A stretch of 64,000 nt of DNA, from positions 154,987,797 through 155,051,796 of the forward strand of contig VDFB02047230.1 of NCBI GenBank assembly GCA_007258455.2, written 5' to 3'. The notes beneath the pieces are model-generated. The model was not told the origin of the DNA. It saw only the letters and a list, made by a program, of their open reading frames with translations, and searched no databases. Source of the stretch: Sequoia sempervirens (taxonomy: Eukaryota > Streptophyta > Pinopsida > Cupressales > Cupressaceae). Positions 50,254 to 62,320 of the stretch are shown piece after piece; the stretch's first letter is position 1, and each line of letters starts with the position of its first letter. The translations under genes were made by a program, and so were the position numbers.

Positions 50254-50919
50254 TTTTGTATTTATTAGCAACTTACAACTATAAATATATATATATATAT
50301 ATATGTATGTATAAAACTACTTTTCAAAAATGGTCAAAGTATTGGTTAAGTTTACTTTCAATGCTTATTAATCAAATTTCTACAAAAATATTAAATCCAC
50401 CAATTTTTAGTATCATTATAGCCTATATAATAATAGAATAAGCTATTGCAATTGAAAATATTTGACTACAATATATCATTTTTTGATTCAATATCTCAGT
50501 ATGGCTTACCTTTTGATTTGTTGCATTAAAAATTCCATTTGATGTAAAATCATTATGAAAGTTTTGATTTGTGTCTCCTTTGTCTAGCAAAATCAAGCTC
50601 AAATTTATAGGTCAAGTACCTTTTGTGTTCACTTTTTTCTTTTCTAAAACCCAAATTTATCTATCAGTTTTCAATTTTTTATAATTCATGTGATAGAACG
50701 TTGTATTCTCATAGTTAACTCTAGTTGCATCATTGTATTTCATCTAAAAATCAATTTCAAACCCCTAAAACAATTCAAGTCCAAGGTTGATTGACTCACC
50801 TTTTAGGTTAAAATTTGATCTGATACCCTTGTTGATCTGAATTCTAATGTTTTATAAGTGAAAATTAGCTAATCCTAGTTAAAACCTAGGATCACTTTTC
50901 CTACATTACACCTTCTACA

Positions 50920-51250
50920 GGTTATGCAAAGGTGGAGAGAGGTTAAATGGGATTCCAATTTCTATCGGTTCATCAATTTTGAGAGATTACATTGTTGGTG
51001 ATGGTGGATATCGATTGCTATCATGGTTAATCACACTTTTTAGTGGAGCTGCAACGAATAATCAAAGGTTATTCAACTTTAAAATATCTTCAACTTGTAT
51101 TGTTGTTGAACATGCCTTTGGAAAGCTAAAAGGTGTTCAAAGACAAATTTTAAATTCAAAAAATTATCATCCAAATTTGCAATACCAAACATGAGAATAA
51201 TATAACAAACATGAAGCAATACCAAGGGATTCTGCTATAGGGTTAGCTCA
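50920..51250 (+). pseudogene. Harbinger transposase C-terminal fragment (copy B)
   Basis: The open frame 50979-51194 contains DYIVGDGGYRLLSWLITLF and SSTCIVVEHAFGKLKGVQRQIL. The latter holds the Glu of the DDE triad and the conserved VEHAFG(R/K)LKG motif. The region with both catalytic Asp residues is gone, so it cannot be active. Confidence 0.75.
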
Positions 51251-52785
51251 AATGTCCTCATTGGAATTTGTCAATGGTAATGAAAATTTTGTGCATCTCA
51301 ACAGTAGAAAGCTAGATTTTGATCAAGACTCTTTGAAATCTGCTTTACCAATTGTCTAATTTTTGTCACCTATATTGTGGTTCATTTTACAAGAACTCAT
51401 GATTAGTTTTATGATATATTAGTTGCCAAAAATAATACATTTACTTAAATTAGTTTTTATGCTTACTTTTGCACTATTATTTTCATTCTTTCTTATTGTG
51501 GCCTATGATAGATTTATGGTTTCTTCATTTACAAATGCATTCCTTTGTTTCTCATGAGTTATTATGTGCATGGAAGCAATTTTTTTAAAAAAAATTAAGC
51601 ACTAACAAAGTGATCTTCAATATTCAACAAATTATCTAACAAAGTCATTCAATTTATCTATAAGTGTGCAACTATGCACAAACTTGCAAAATCATTATGC
51701 TTTTCAACATCCCCATTCCATAGGAAAAATATGAAGCATAGAGGATTTTGATTAGATGTTCTAATTGCAATAGCTTGGTAGAAAGTGTAAAATTGAATGC
51801 AACCTCTGCTAGCATCCTTCTTTCCTGCACAGATTGAGAGCATTATAATAGATTTGAAAAGGATCTTTGGTAGAATTTAGAGTTGTATGCATAATGTAGA
51901 GAGTTAGACAAGGCGTATGTATTAAATAACAATGCCTCAAAGAAATCATGGTCACATGATATGTAATCCTTGTAGAATTTGCACATCATAGTTTACCACA
52001 CATTCTTCATTTGTTGTTGAAACATTGAGAATGTAAGCTTAATTTTCTTTGTGGCATATGCCAAGGAAGAGTTTTTAATTTTCTTTACCTTTACCATGCA
52101 AAGTAGTAGCAGTGTGTCGATAGTCATGTTCATTAATCATTGATAAATGTTATGTTAAAATATCCACAAACAAAAAGTTGGTGTATGACAACTCAATTAT
52201 CATTCTTATTTAGTTGGTAACATGGAAATGAATTCTAATTAATACATTTGATTGTGAGACAATCGTTAATTTTACTCTTTTAACTTTGAATTTGTATTTT
52301 CTTATGCGTTTTCATACAATTAATAAAACATTTGATTAATCAACTAGCATCTATCTCGAGCTATAGCACACACCTCAAAATGTTTAAGTAAGAAATTGAA
52401 TACCTACAACTTCAATCCAAATAACATGAAGTCAATGAAAATTCAATGTTGTGGCTGAATTCATGTTTTATTGCATGAGTTTCTTCATGAAAATTTTGTC
52501 TATCCTTAACTATAATGGTAGACAGTCATACTTATGATGATGCATCTTTTTGTTGGAATTAATTTTTTGAGAATTTTTGTATAGTAAAATTAAGTTAAAA
52601 TTCTTTATGTCAAAATTAACAACAAATAATAATTAAATATAAAAATATACAATTGAATTATGTTTACATTCTAATACAAAGAAAAAACGATGTAAAGAAA
52701 ATACATTTCAAAAATATAATTTATAAGGAATATTTAAAAATAAACAACAAAATTAAATATCCATAACACCACTAACTTCTCAATG

Positions 52786-52925
52786 TACTCCAAAAATAAT
52801 AATAATTATTATTATTGACAAAAATAAACTAACCACATGGAGGCCTGCCCTTAAGTACTCCAAAAATAATAATAATTATTATTATTGACAAAAATAAACT
52901 AACCACATGGAGGCCTGCCCTTACA
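52786..52925. repeat. Perfect 70-bp tandem duplication with internal hairpin
   Basis: Two essentially identical 70-bp units start at 52786 and 52856. Each holds 'aataataataattattatt', a self-complementary run able to fold into a hairpin. Copy A of the repeat (about 32870-32955) has only one, diverged unit, so the duplication is recent. It lies about 370 bp upstream of the TNL start codon. Confidence 0.9.
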
Positions 52926-53292
52926 TTTAAAATACTTAAAACATATTTATGAATGACTTCATTATTTTATGCGGATACTTACCTAATACGCGTCAATAGT
53001 TTTAATAAGTGTGAAAATGACGAAACGATGAGATTTTCGCGTGTTGGGCCACATATTTTTGGCGTAAACTTCACGCTATTGAAACAGCCTCGGAAATTTC
53101 CTCTTTTAAAAAAGAAAAGAAAGATTCCATCACGCGGTTTCCTACACACCATTTTGAATGCCCCCAAGTGACCCCAACCATTGACTTTCTTAAATCAAGG
53201 TTTTATCATCTGTTTTCCCTGTAACCCTTCATTTGTCGGAAATCGAAACCCCTCTTTCTGTCTTCTCTAGTTGTTCTGTTCAGTCTAATTAA

Positions 53293-56200
53293 ATGGAAAT
53301 GGCTTCCTCTTCCAGGCAAAATCTAACTCAACCAGAAAACGCCTTTGATGGGCTTGCACCTTCTTCTGAACCTAAATCTACAGAGCCCTGGGACATATTC
53401 ATTAACCATCGTGGCTGTGATGTGAAACACACATTAGCCACTACCATCTACAAAATATTTCATTCCATGGCATTGCATGTTTTTCTAGATAAGGATGCCC
53501 TTGAGGCTGGCGATTCTTTTCCTGCAGAGATACAACACGCCATAACTAGTGCTACCCTTCACTTCGCCATTTTTTCTCCCAACTATGCCCAATCCGCATG
53601 GTGTTTGGCTGAACTGTCTTTAATGCTCAATACTGGTAAAAGAGTCATTCCCATTTTCTATCATGTTGAGCCTTCAGATCTCAGATGGATTGATCAAGGA
53701 AAAGGAAAATATGCCCATGCATTCTTAGAGCATGGAAAGAAGGGCAGATACACACCAGAAATGCTTGGTGCGTGGAAAAAGGCACTCAACCACAGTTCAT
53801 TCCTACACGGCTACCAGGTCAACAATAAGGAGTATGTATTATTTTCTCTATTTCTTCGATAGTCAAGAGTTACATCTTTCCCATAGTTCTAGTCTGATGC
53901 CACAAGTACTTAAGCAATATAGTGTGTTATGTTTTGATTTTTATTTTGGGTTCAAACTTTTTAGGGAGGAAGCCATAGTTTTGAAGAATATTGTAAATTT
54001 TGCATTGAAAATCATGAAGAAAGCTCCATTATGGGTAGCCGAACATCCACTTGGATTGGATGAGTGGGTACAAGGCTTCGAATCAGTTGCAGGAGAAGAG
54101 GCAGCAAAAATCACGGGGATCGTGGGCATGGGAGGTAGTGGTAAAACCACATTGGCCAAAGAGCTCTTCAACAGGAACTCTTCCTCCTTTGAAAGATGCA
54201 GCTTTGTTTTCGACGTGCGAGATGCAGGTTCCAGAAATGCTTTGTGTGAGAAGCAGAAAAAGCTTCTGGCTGACCTCGGTGCCGATCATTCGCCGTTCGA
54301 CCATGTAGACGAAGGGAGGGTCTTTCTTGAAAATCACTTGAGGTCTCATCGGGCGCTCATCGTTTTGGATGACGTGGATCACATTGACCACCTGAATGCT
54401 TTGTTGCCAAATAAAGACAACCTTGGATCCCAAAGTCTGGTCATTGTAACAACCCGGGAATTGGGTGTCCTCATATCATGGGGCCTCTCCTGCATTTATA
54501 AGATGCCAAGACTTAACACATCACATGCCGAGCAGCTATTTTGCTGGCACGCTTTCTTGCAGCTCTCTCCACCCACTGGATTTGAAACTATGGTTCAAAA
54601 GTTCTTAAAGGCTTGCAACCGTTTGCCTCTGTCACTGAAGGTATTGGGTGCACAGTTATATGGCAGAAAGTCCATAGATTACTGGAAATCCCAATTAAAT
54701 AAAATCTTAAGAATACTGCCTGGTGAAATCAAACAAAGGCTACAAGTTAGCTACGATGCGCTCGATGAAGAAGAGAAAGAGATGTTCTTGGACGTAGCTT
54801 GTTTTCTCATCGGAAAAAAGAAACACACGGCTATATCAGTCTGGGAGGGATCGGGTTGGAGTGGTCTCCATGGTTTTGAAGCACTCGTGAATAAGTGTCT
54901 TGTGGAGCTGGTCGAAGAACCACACTCCGGTTTTGAATGGGTACAGGTCAAGCAGGAAATGTTCGAGGAGGAATATACAATAAGGATGCATGATCACCTC
55001 AGGGATATGGGAAGAGAGATTGCAAGTAGACAGTCACCAAATCGGCTTTGGTGTCTAAAGCAGATTGATGACATGAAGAAACATTTCAACGTGAGATTAA
55101 TATAAGCTGCCCCATTCTGCATTTTTGTTAGATTCGAATAATTAGATGAATAGAGGACTGATTTCTTATATTGCCTGTTTTTGTTAATCAATGATAAGTT
55201 ATATGCGTTAAAAACTAGTTCGTCTTTTTGTCTGTCTCTGCTTTCAGTGAGTTTGGTTGAAACATTCTGTATGTCTGATTTTTTTTATTCAGAAAAGAAA
55301 TTCGATTCGAGGGATACAACCTGCAGATACTTTTGTGGCGTTCAAAGAGTACACGCATCGGTTGCTGGGAAACACAAGCAGACGAAATAAACGCCTTAGA
55401 TTCTCATATGGATTACAAATTCTTTCCGTAGAAGGATACGAGTTTACGGAGGAATTAGCATCATTGTCAGAAGAACTTGTGTGGCTTCGCTGGGAACATT
55501 TTCCCCTAAGAAATCTTCCATCATGGCTCACATTAAAAAATCTAAGTGTTTTAGAGCTTTATGGAGCTGATGAGTTGGAAGAATTGTGGCAGGACAATGC
55601 AGATGTAAGTATTTTGGTTTCGTCGTTCAAGAAGATTTACTTCAAAACTTATTTTAAGTTCATGCTTTTCTCAAATGAATTGAATATAATAACGGTTGTT
55701 TGCAGCTTCCTTTGCAATTGAGAGAACTTATTTTAAGCAAATGCCCAAAATTGCAATGGCTTCCAAGCTCAATAAAACATCTTCAAAACCTGAAAAGGCT
55801 CGTCGTTTCCTTTGATCTTAGTTTTTCAGATGAGTTCTATGGCCTCCAATCACTACCTGATGGTTTTGGCAATTTAACAAGCTTGAAGTTTATAGAAATG
55901 TGTAGTTGCGAGCAGTTGAGCATGTTGTGTGATTCTTTCAGTCAGCTGATACACCTGGAATATCTAGATTTATCAGATTGTGAAATGCTATCATCACTAC
56001 CTGATGATTTTGGCAATTTAACAAGCTTGAAAATTTTAAGGCTGGAGTCTTGCCTGCAGTTGAGCATGTTGCCTAACTCTTTCAGTCAGCTGATACACCT
56101 GGAATATCTAGATTTATCAGATTGTGAAATGCTATCATCACTACCTGATGATTTTGGCAATTTAACAAGCTTGAAATTTTTAGGTCTGGACGTTTGCAAG

Positions 56201-57464
56201 CAGTTGAGCATGTTGCCTGCTTCTTTCAGTGAGCTGATACACCTGGAATTTCTAGATTTATCATTTTGTGAAATGCTATCATCACTACCTGATGGTTTTG
56301 GCAATTTAACAAGCTTGAGGATAATACATGTGGGTTGCAGGCAGTTGAGCATGTTGCCTGCTTCTTTCAGTGAGCTGATACACCTGGAATTTCTAGATTT
56401 ATCATTTTGTGCAATGCTATCATCACTACCTGATGGTTTTGGCAATTTAACAAGCTTGAGGGAGATGTTTCTCTTCAACTGTAAAATGCTATCTTCACTA
56501 CCGGAGAGTACGCTACCAGTGTCGCTCAAATTTCTAGAAATAATGGAATGCTATTTGCTGAAGAACATCAGGTGTATTAGTGATCTGATAAACCTTGAGA
56601 GTCTGTCTATAGATAAGTGTGTGCAGATATCTTCACTACCGGAGAGTACGCTACCAGTGTCGCTCAAATTTCTACAAATTTATGGTTGCGATTTACTGAA
56701 GAACATCAGGTGTATTAGTGATCTGATAAACCTTGAGAGTCTGTCTATAAATAACTGTGTGCAGATAGAAGAACTCCCAAGCTTTGCAGATTTGGCTTCG
56801 CTGAACAATTTTTGTATGAGTAATTGCCCCAAAGCTGAGAAAATAGAAGGTTTGGAACACGCCAAGTCATTGGAGCTTCTGAAATTGTATACACACTGGA
56901 AGGTCCCAGGTATACAGAGTTTAGAGATGTTGGAACGATTGGAATACCTAGAGCTGAAATGCGACACAATATCAGCTCTAAAACCTTGTATTCAGTCTCT
57001 AAAGGGGAAGGTATTAAAACCATTTACGAATTCAAAAGTTTTTGGTATTATCTAAATGTTAGAAGTTTATGACTGAATGTTATGTGAACAAATACGATTT
57101 GTAGGAATGTCCAAGAAGGATGCTGATACAAGGTAGCGTTACCGGTTCGGTGGAGGCAATTGTAAAGTCTTTGGAGTTCCCTGATCTTGCCATCACGGAG
57201 ATGGACAAGCTGCCCGATGAATACAAGATTCCATGTGCGAAACATTTAGATGCTTTTTTGTGTTACGTGGAGGGGAATGACGAGGAGGAGGTACGTGTAT
57301 ACTATGGTTGGGACTTTCCCCATTCCTGTGACTTTCCCGACGATGACTTTCCCGACGATGACTTTTCCGACGATGACTTTCCGCGAGGTAAAGCAAGAGT
57401 AATGCGGGGCAAAAGAGAAAGAGTTGCCGAGATGTTTTATCAAATATTGGAACTTCTGGAATAG
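53293..57464 (+). CDS. TIR-NB-LRR (TNL) intracellular immune receptor, five exons
   Basis: Predicted exons: 53293-53831, 53965-55090, 55293-55604, 55706-57010 and 57105-57464. All introns are GT-AG and all phases agree, giving 1,213 residues with no stops. The TIR domain (33-180) has the DIFINHRG start and Glu107 in SAWCLAEL, the position of the TIR NADase glutamate. NB-ARC follows: P-loop GMGGSGKTT (234-242), kinase-2 LIVLDDVD (311-318), NRLPLSL (398-404), LDVACFL and MHD (521-523). Leucine-rich repeats fill exon 4 (660-1094). Exon 5 is a short C-terminal domain with an acidic FPDDD repeat. Such receptors detect pathogen effectors and trigger cell death. Exon borders are inferred from sequence alone. 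The start ATG at 53293 is followed in frame by a second at 53299. Confidence 0.93.
55851..56492 (+). repeat. 144-bp tandem LRR array in TNL exon 4
   Basis: The word 'cactacctgatg' recurs at 55851, 55995, 56139, 56283 and 56424, giving spacings of 144, 144, 144 and 141 bp. Each unit encodes 48 residues, two 24-residue leucine-rich repeats (SLPD.FGNLTSLK... and LIHLEYLDLS.CEML). Adjacent units are nearly identical at the DNA level, so the array grew recently by unequal exchange. Differences cluster at the non-leucine positions expected to face ligands. Confidence 0.92.
56493..56768 (+). repeat. 138-bp tandem duplication in TNL exon 4
   Basis: Units at 56493-56630 and 56631-56768 begin 'cttcactaccggagag' and encode 46 residues each (SLPESTLPVSLKFL, then NIRCISDLINLESLSI). 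They are almost identical. This is a second, independent expansion directly following the 144-bp array. Confidence 0.9.
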
Positions 57465-59495
57465 TTGGCAGCTACACAAATGCATACCTGGCATTGCCTT
57501 GTAAAATGGCAGGTTTTTTGTTTGTTCTGTTTTGTTTTAGTTTACCCTAACAGCTACAAAAATAATTGTAGTATTTGAAGATAAGTTAGTAGTGGGTGTT
57601 TATTTGTTAATTTTATTTTTCTTTGTTTTATATATTTTTGTTTGATATTATAATTTGAGTTTATATAAATTTAGATTCTGATTTTAGTTTCTTTGTAATA
57701 ATTTCTTGACAAATATAATGATCAACATATATGATTATTTTAGGTATTTATAAAATATTATTTTTATATGTAATTGTTGTATTTAATTTTCTTTTCTTTT
57801 ATAAATTGTTTTATTTTAGTTGATTTATTTATAGGTATTTTATTGTGTGATTCAAATTATTATAGAGCAATGTAAATATTTAATCTTTTGCTAATAATCT
57901 ATAAGTGATTTTAGAGAATATAATACAATTTTTGTTAATGAGATGCTCAATCCCCTTTTTAAAGTAGTTTTGTCATACCATCATCTCCCTCACTTTTCTA
58001 ATTTTTGGCTCTCAATTGCATGCACCCATAAATCTTTTATAAACTTACATTTGTATTGTTTCTAAAAAATAATTTTAAAAAATCATTTTTTTTTCTCATT
58101 TAGATTTTAATGTTAGACTATTTGTGAATCTCCTTCACCACTATATATGTCTATGCTAGTTGTTATCAGATTGGCCATGATAAGTCAAAAGCATAGGTAA
58201 TAGGTAGAAAATTTAGGCATTAAGTTGAAACTATTAAATTGTTTAAATTATTTTTTGTGAAATAAAGTTTGAAAAAAAATATTAAAAATTCAAATAAGGC
58301 CACACTATATAATATCAAAAGAAACATAAGTCAAGATGGAAATAGAAATAACAAACAAAGAAGAAATCAAGAATTTTGATCAAAGTTATAATGATCAAAT
58401 TTAACATCTATGATCTATATTCTTAAGGAATTGCCTCTCATGAAAGAGCCTCAAATGGATTTTCCAAGTTAGATTACAAAACTCTTGATTCAAAGTACAT
58501 AAGCTTTTAGAAATCTCTGTCATGCCCCTTAGGTTGGCATGAATTGAAGGGTAGTTGCTTGGTCTTCAAGAATATGTCTCCAACAATCATCATCCACACC
58601 CAATTGAAAGGGGATGCTATTATCACTATCTAGAAGCTCTTGAATGGAGGAGGATAACTCATGTAAGTGTAATGTCTCCTCCCCCATTTGTTGAGTATGG
58701 GTATTGCCCAATTCTGGCAAGTTGTGGAGAATGGACATAAGATCATGAGAGGACTTTTCATGATCATGACTCATCAAAGCACACTTGGTGGCATCCAAGT
58801 TTATGCTCATGGTAAGCCAAATTAACTTGAAGGCCTTAGTGAGGATTTTAGAGGACATTGAGTAAATACAGGTAGCATTCCTTTTGCCTTTAGAGCCAAA
58901 AGCCATGTGAACAACTCAATTAACCTTAGCATAACAAAAAAAATATCTTGAGAGGCTACCCTCAAATTTAATATTGAAATCCTCGTATGTACCCATTTCC
59001 CCTAAAACAACATAAGCAACATTCACGAACTCAAGTAGTTTAGGAAAAGATGAGGCTCTTAGGATTAAGATCACATTTACCTTGCAATCCTACATGTATG
59101 TTATGTATCCGCAACACTCTTGGAAGGTGTACTTAGAAATTTAAGGCATAATTGGAGAAATAATCTATAGTTTAGATTCTCCTAGAATCTTGCTATAAGT
59201 TAACATATGCATTCATGAGGGAGGTGGAGTACAATGTTGGTAGTTGAGATTGTCTTTGGATTGATTTATGCTTTTTTATCTTTCTTAGGAAGTAGAGGAA
59301 GAAGTTAAGGATCTTATCATAATGGATGGGACCCACATGAGTTAGTGGATTCTAAAATGGAGTGATAGAATGAAGATTGAGCCATTGGGGATTTATGGGT
59401 CAAAAATTCCTTTGGAGTTATGTTTTCTATTTTGTGACTTATTGATTGAGCCCATGTGATTTCCAAGTGAAGTCATTGAATTATTTACTATTATT
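57465..59495. other. TNL 3' flank, AT-rich, one unplaced minus-strand ORF
   Basis: No clear AATAAA signal is seen just after the stop. The only sizeable frame is minus-strand 58529-58906 (125 residues, rich in His, Ser and Leu, for example HELSSSIQELLDSDN). It is not recognised. It lies behind the gypsy integrase on the same strand, so it could be a remnant of that element. Confidence 0.4.
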
Positions 59496-59499
59496 GAAA

Positions 59500-60300
59500 G
59501 ATGATCTTAAAGGTGGGAATGGGGTTTTCAAATGATACTATGGTTTTGGTATCTATTGTTTTGGTGAAACCATTTATGTTTTTGGCCTATCTCTTTGCTT
59601 ATATATTGGAGGTGTGCATATGCAATTTAGGGATATGTGTAATGATGGGAGTTCAACTTTAATCATCAAGATGAATTCAATGCTAAAGACATGGGAATAT
59701 GGGTTGGTGCTCATAGGTGTGTGAATGTTGGTGTAGTCTACCCAAAGGGCAGGATTGAGGTGAAGGTGTGAGTCATGATCAATGCCATTGACAATTTTAT
59801 TAAAGGTTTTTAGCAAGGTTTTATTAGTTTCCTTGATTAGCTATTACCTTGAGGTTAGTAGGGGGTGGAACAATGATCTTGGATGTGAAAATGTTCATAT
59901 AGGTTGTGAACTTCATGGTTCTTAAATGGTTTTCCATTATTAGTGATAATGGTGAATGAGATACCATAACGAAAAATAGTTTGGCAACAAATGAACTTGG
60001 ATATTTGGGTCCGAATAGTAAATGTGAGGGGAAGGATTCAACCCACTTTATAGAATACTCAATGGCAATAATAATGAATATATGGCCATTGGAGGATGAA
60101 GGGTAAATCTTGTCAACTAATTTGAGGCCCCATTGTGAAAAGGGCCAATGGTTAGTAATAGTTTGCAATGCTTGAGAAGGTTTGTGGATGAGATCTCCAA
60201 GATGTTTACATAAAAGGCACCATTTGATATATTGACATGCATATTGCTCTATTGTAGGCCAATAATATCCTATTTGGAGAATCTTTTCATCCAATACCAA
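59500..60300 (-). pseudogene. Gypsy 2 integrase
   Basis: It starts with a zinc-binding stretch (YYWPTIEQYACQYIKWCLLCK), then the core WPFSQWGLKLVDKIYP and IIIAIEYSIKWVE. A shift leads into the frame at 59574-59816, which reads LLKTFNKIVNGIDHDSHLHLNPALW and matches the conserved end of gypsy integrase cores. The first catalytic Asp, usually in WG.DL.G, appears as Lys (WGLKLVD), so it is dead. The enzyme would insert retrotransposon cDNA into the genome. Confidence 0.8.
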
Positions 60301-60659
60301 ACTAGTTCATGTGCCCCACAATACTATATTGTACCTCTTATAATGTGAGATTTGTTTCCATCATGTTTAAAAATCACACTAAGGAACCATTATTATCTCA
60401 ATGATAAGCTGTATCTCCAAGGAGGGTGTAATGAGATGCATGCTAAATAAAATATTTATGAACTGGTTATGGGTGAGGTTAGATGGTAATGGCTTGATCA
60501 TGAATATAGGTGTTTATATAATGGTACCAAGGAGATTCAAGACCGATACTTTTGCATCCTAGCTTGGAATTAGGTGCATCATATGTTATGGTTAGGAGTT
60601 ATTATATGAGAAACTCACATCTTTTACTATCTTGTGGCATTTATAACAAAGATCTTATG

Positions 60660-62320
60660 ATGACCATGACATTTGCAATTTTTTATTAGGGCAAGAAAAT
60701 TCCTCAAACTGGATATGCATGAAGTACTATTTGAAGCTATCTACCATGCAATTGTAAGGGAGGAGATTTTCATCTTTTATTTAGTAATCCTTATTAACCT
60801 ACTTGATTATGAGCCAAGAATCTCCATAGACTTGTAGTTGTGTGATATTCCATTTAATGTTCATTTTTAGTCTTGTTATCAAGGCCTCATTGTTTTCCAT
60901 GTTATTGGTGCATGGGAATGCTAGGATGAAAGCCCTTGGTATGAAGTCACCTTATGAGATAACAAAGATATGCTTGATCTAGGATTATAGTATGTATATG
61001 ACCAGTCAACGTAAAGCTTCTGTAGTGGTGTATCCTGGACCATGAAGGAAGACTCATTAGGAAAATATACTATCAAATGATGTGTATCTATTAGGGTAGC
61101 CTTTGCTAATTGATTTGAAACAACCTACCTTTTGGTGGATCCTTTATTCACATATTCAATGTCAAATTCACTAAGGATCATGACCCACTTAGTCATTCTC
61201 CCTATAAGAGATTCTTTTAATAGAAAGTACTTGAGTGGATCAACCTTGGAAATGTGCTTGGTTTGATGATTAAGTATATAATATTGTAGCTTTTTTGAAT
61301 TGATTTAACAATGGCTAGACATGCTTTCTCCATGAAAGTGTAGCTAAGTTCATAGCCAACCAAAGTGCAATTGATGCGGTATATGGCCCTTTCCTTTCCA
61401 TTTCCATCACGATGTGCTAGAAGTGTCTCTAATTCTATTGATGTTGTGGAGATATATAATACTAAGGGATTTCCTAGAATAGGATGCATAAGCATAGGTA
61501 GTGATCATATATATTCTTTGATTTGATCAAAATTTTGTTAACAAGCATGGCCCCACTGGATGGCTATGTTCTTGTAGATTAGGTGAGAAAATAATTGACA
61601 CTTGTTTGCAAGCTAAGAAATAAATCAAGTCAAATTTCCTAAGATCTTTCTTTGAAGGCTACATAGTTTCTTGATTAGTCTTAGGTGGAGGCACTTTTTT
61701 AGGGCTCTTACCTATGCTAGAACAAACTCTATTCCTCTTTGTGATACAATGAACCCCAATAACTTCCCTAAAGTAACATCAAATACACACTTCTTTGGAT
61801 TAAGACATACTTGATATTGAGCTAAGTGATCAAAGATACACTCGAGGACTTGAGGATGATCTTCCTATCTTAGATTTACCTAGGAGCTAATCCTCATAAT
61901 CATCCATGATGATGTGAAGGAGATTATTAAATATGATTGTCATAGCTCTTTGATATTTAGCTCTTATGTTTTTGAGACCAAAGGGCATAACTTGGTAGCA
62001 AAAGGTTCCCCATTGTGTGATGAAAGCTTTCTTATGTTGGTCCTCTATGGATATATGGATATGATTATATCCTAAAAATTGTCCATAATGGATAACATTG
62101 CATGTCTACTTGTAAGATCTACAATGGTGTCGATATTAGACAATGAGAAGTCATCCTTTGGGTAAGCTTTATTAAGGTCTCTAAAGTCGATGCAAATACA
62201 AATGCCCCTAGTGACTTTGGAAACTTGCATAATGTTAGATACCCATTTTGGATAATTTATTAGATAGATGAAGCCTACTCAATATTTTTTTTGTAGCTCT
62301 AATTTAACCAAGAGGGTGAT
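60660..62320 (-). pseudogene. Gypsy 2 reverse transcriptase, RNase H and second RNase H
   Basis: RT signatures in shifted frames are FRDLNKAYPKDDF (near 62165), NHIHISIEDQHKKAFITQWG, YQVMPFGLKN (near 62000) and IMDDY, the catalytic pair. RNase H follows with LSYTFMEKACLAIVKSIQKS (61495-61217). The second RNase H reads KLYVDWSYT (near 61010), then FPCTNNMENNEALITRL and VYGDSWLIIK, which line up with FDGA, TNNEAEYEAL and GDS.LI. The first catalytic Asp is kept. Confidence 0.75.

Larger units (their letters stand above)
48890..53010 (+). mobile_element. PIF/Harbinger-related copy B, internally rearranged
   Basis: This is paralogous to 27750-33080. It keeps ORF1 (49190-50253) and the last third of the transposase (50920-51195). 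The segment equivalent to about 29580-30800 is missing, and roughly 340 bp of unrelated sequence stands in its place. The 3' part continues to about 53010, only 280 bp from the TNL start codon. No SINE is present here, so it gives the empty site for the one at 28865. Ends and target duplication were not identified. Confidence 0.6.

Noticed and set aside
56086..56529. 147-residue open frame antisense to the TNL leucine-rich repeats
   Set aside because: It is a mirror of the tandem LRR coding repeats; repeats keep the opposite frame open without implying a gene.
9560..57390. CRISPR-like or phage-like repeat arrays
   Set aside because: The tandem units found are two-copy duplications or LRR coding units without regular spacers, and the window is eukaryotic.
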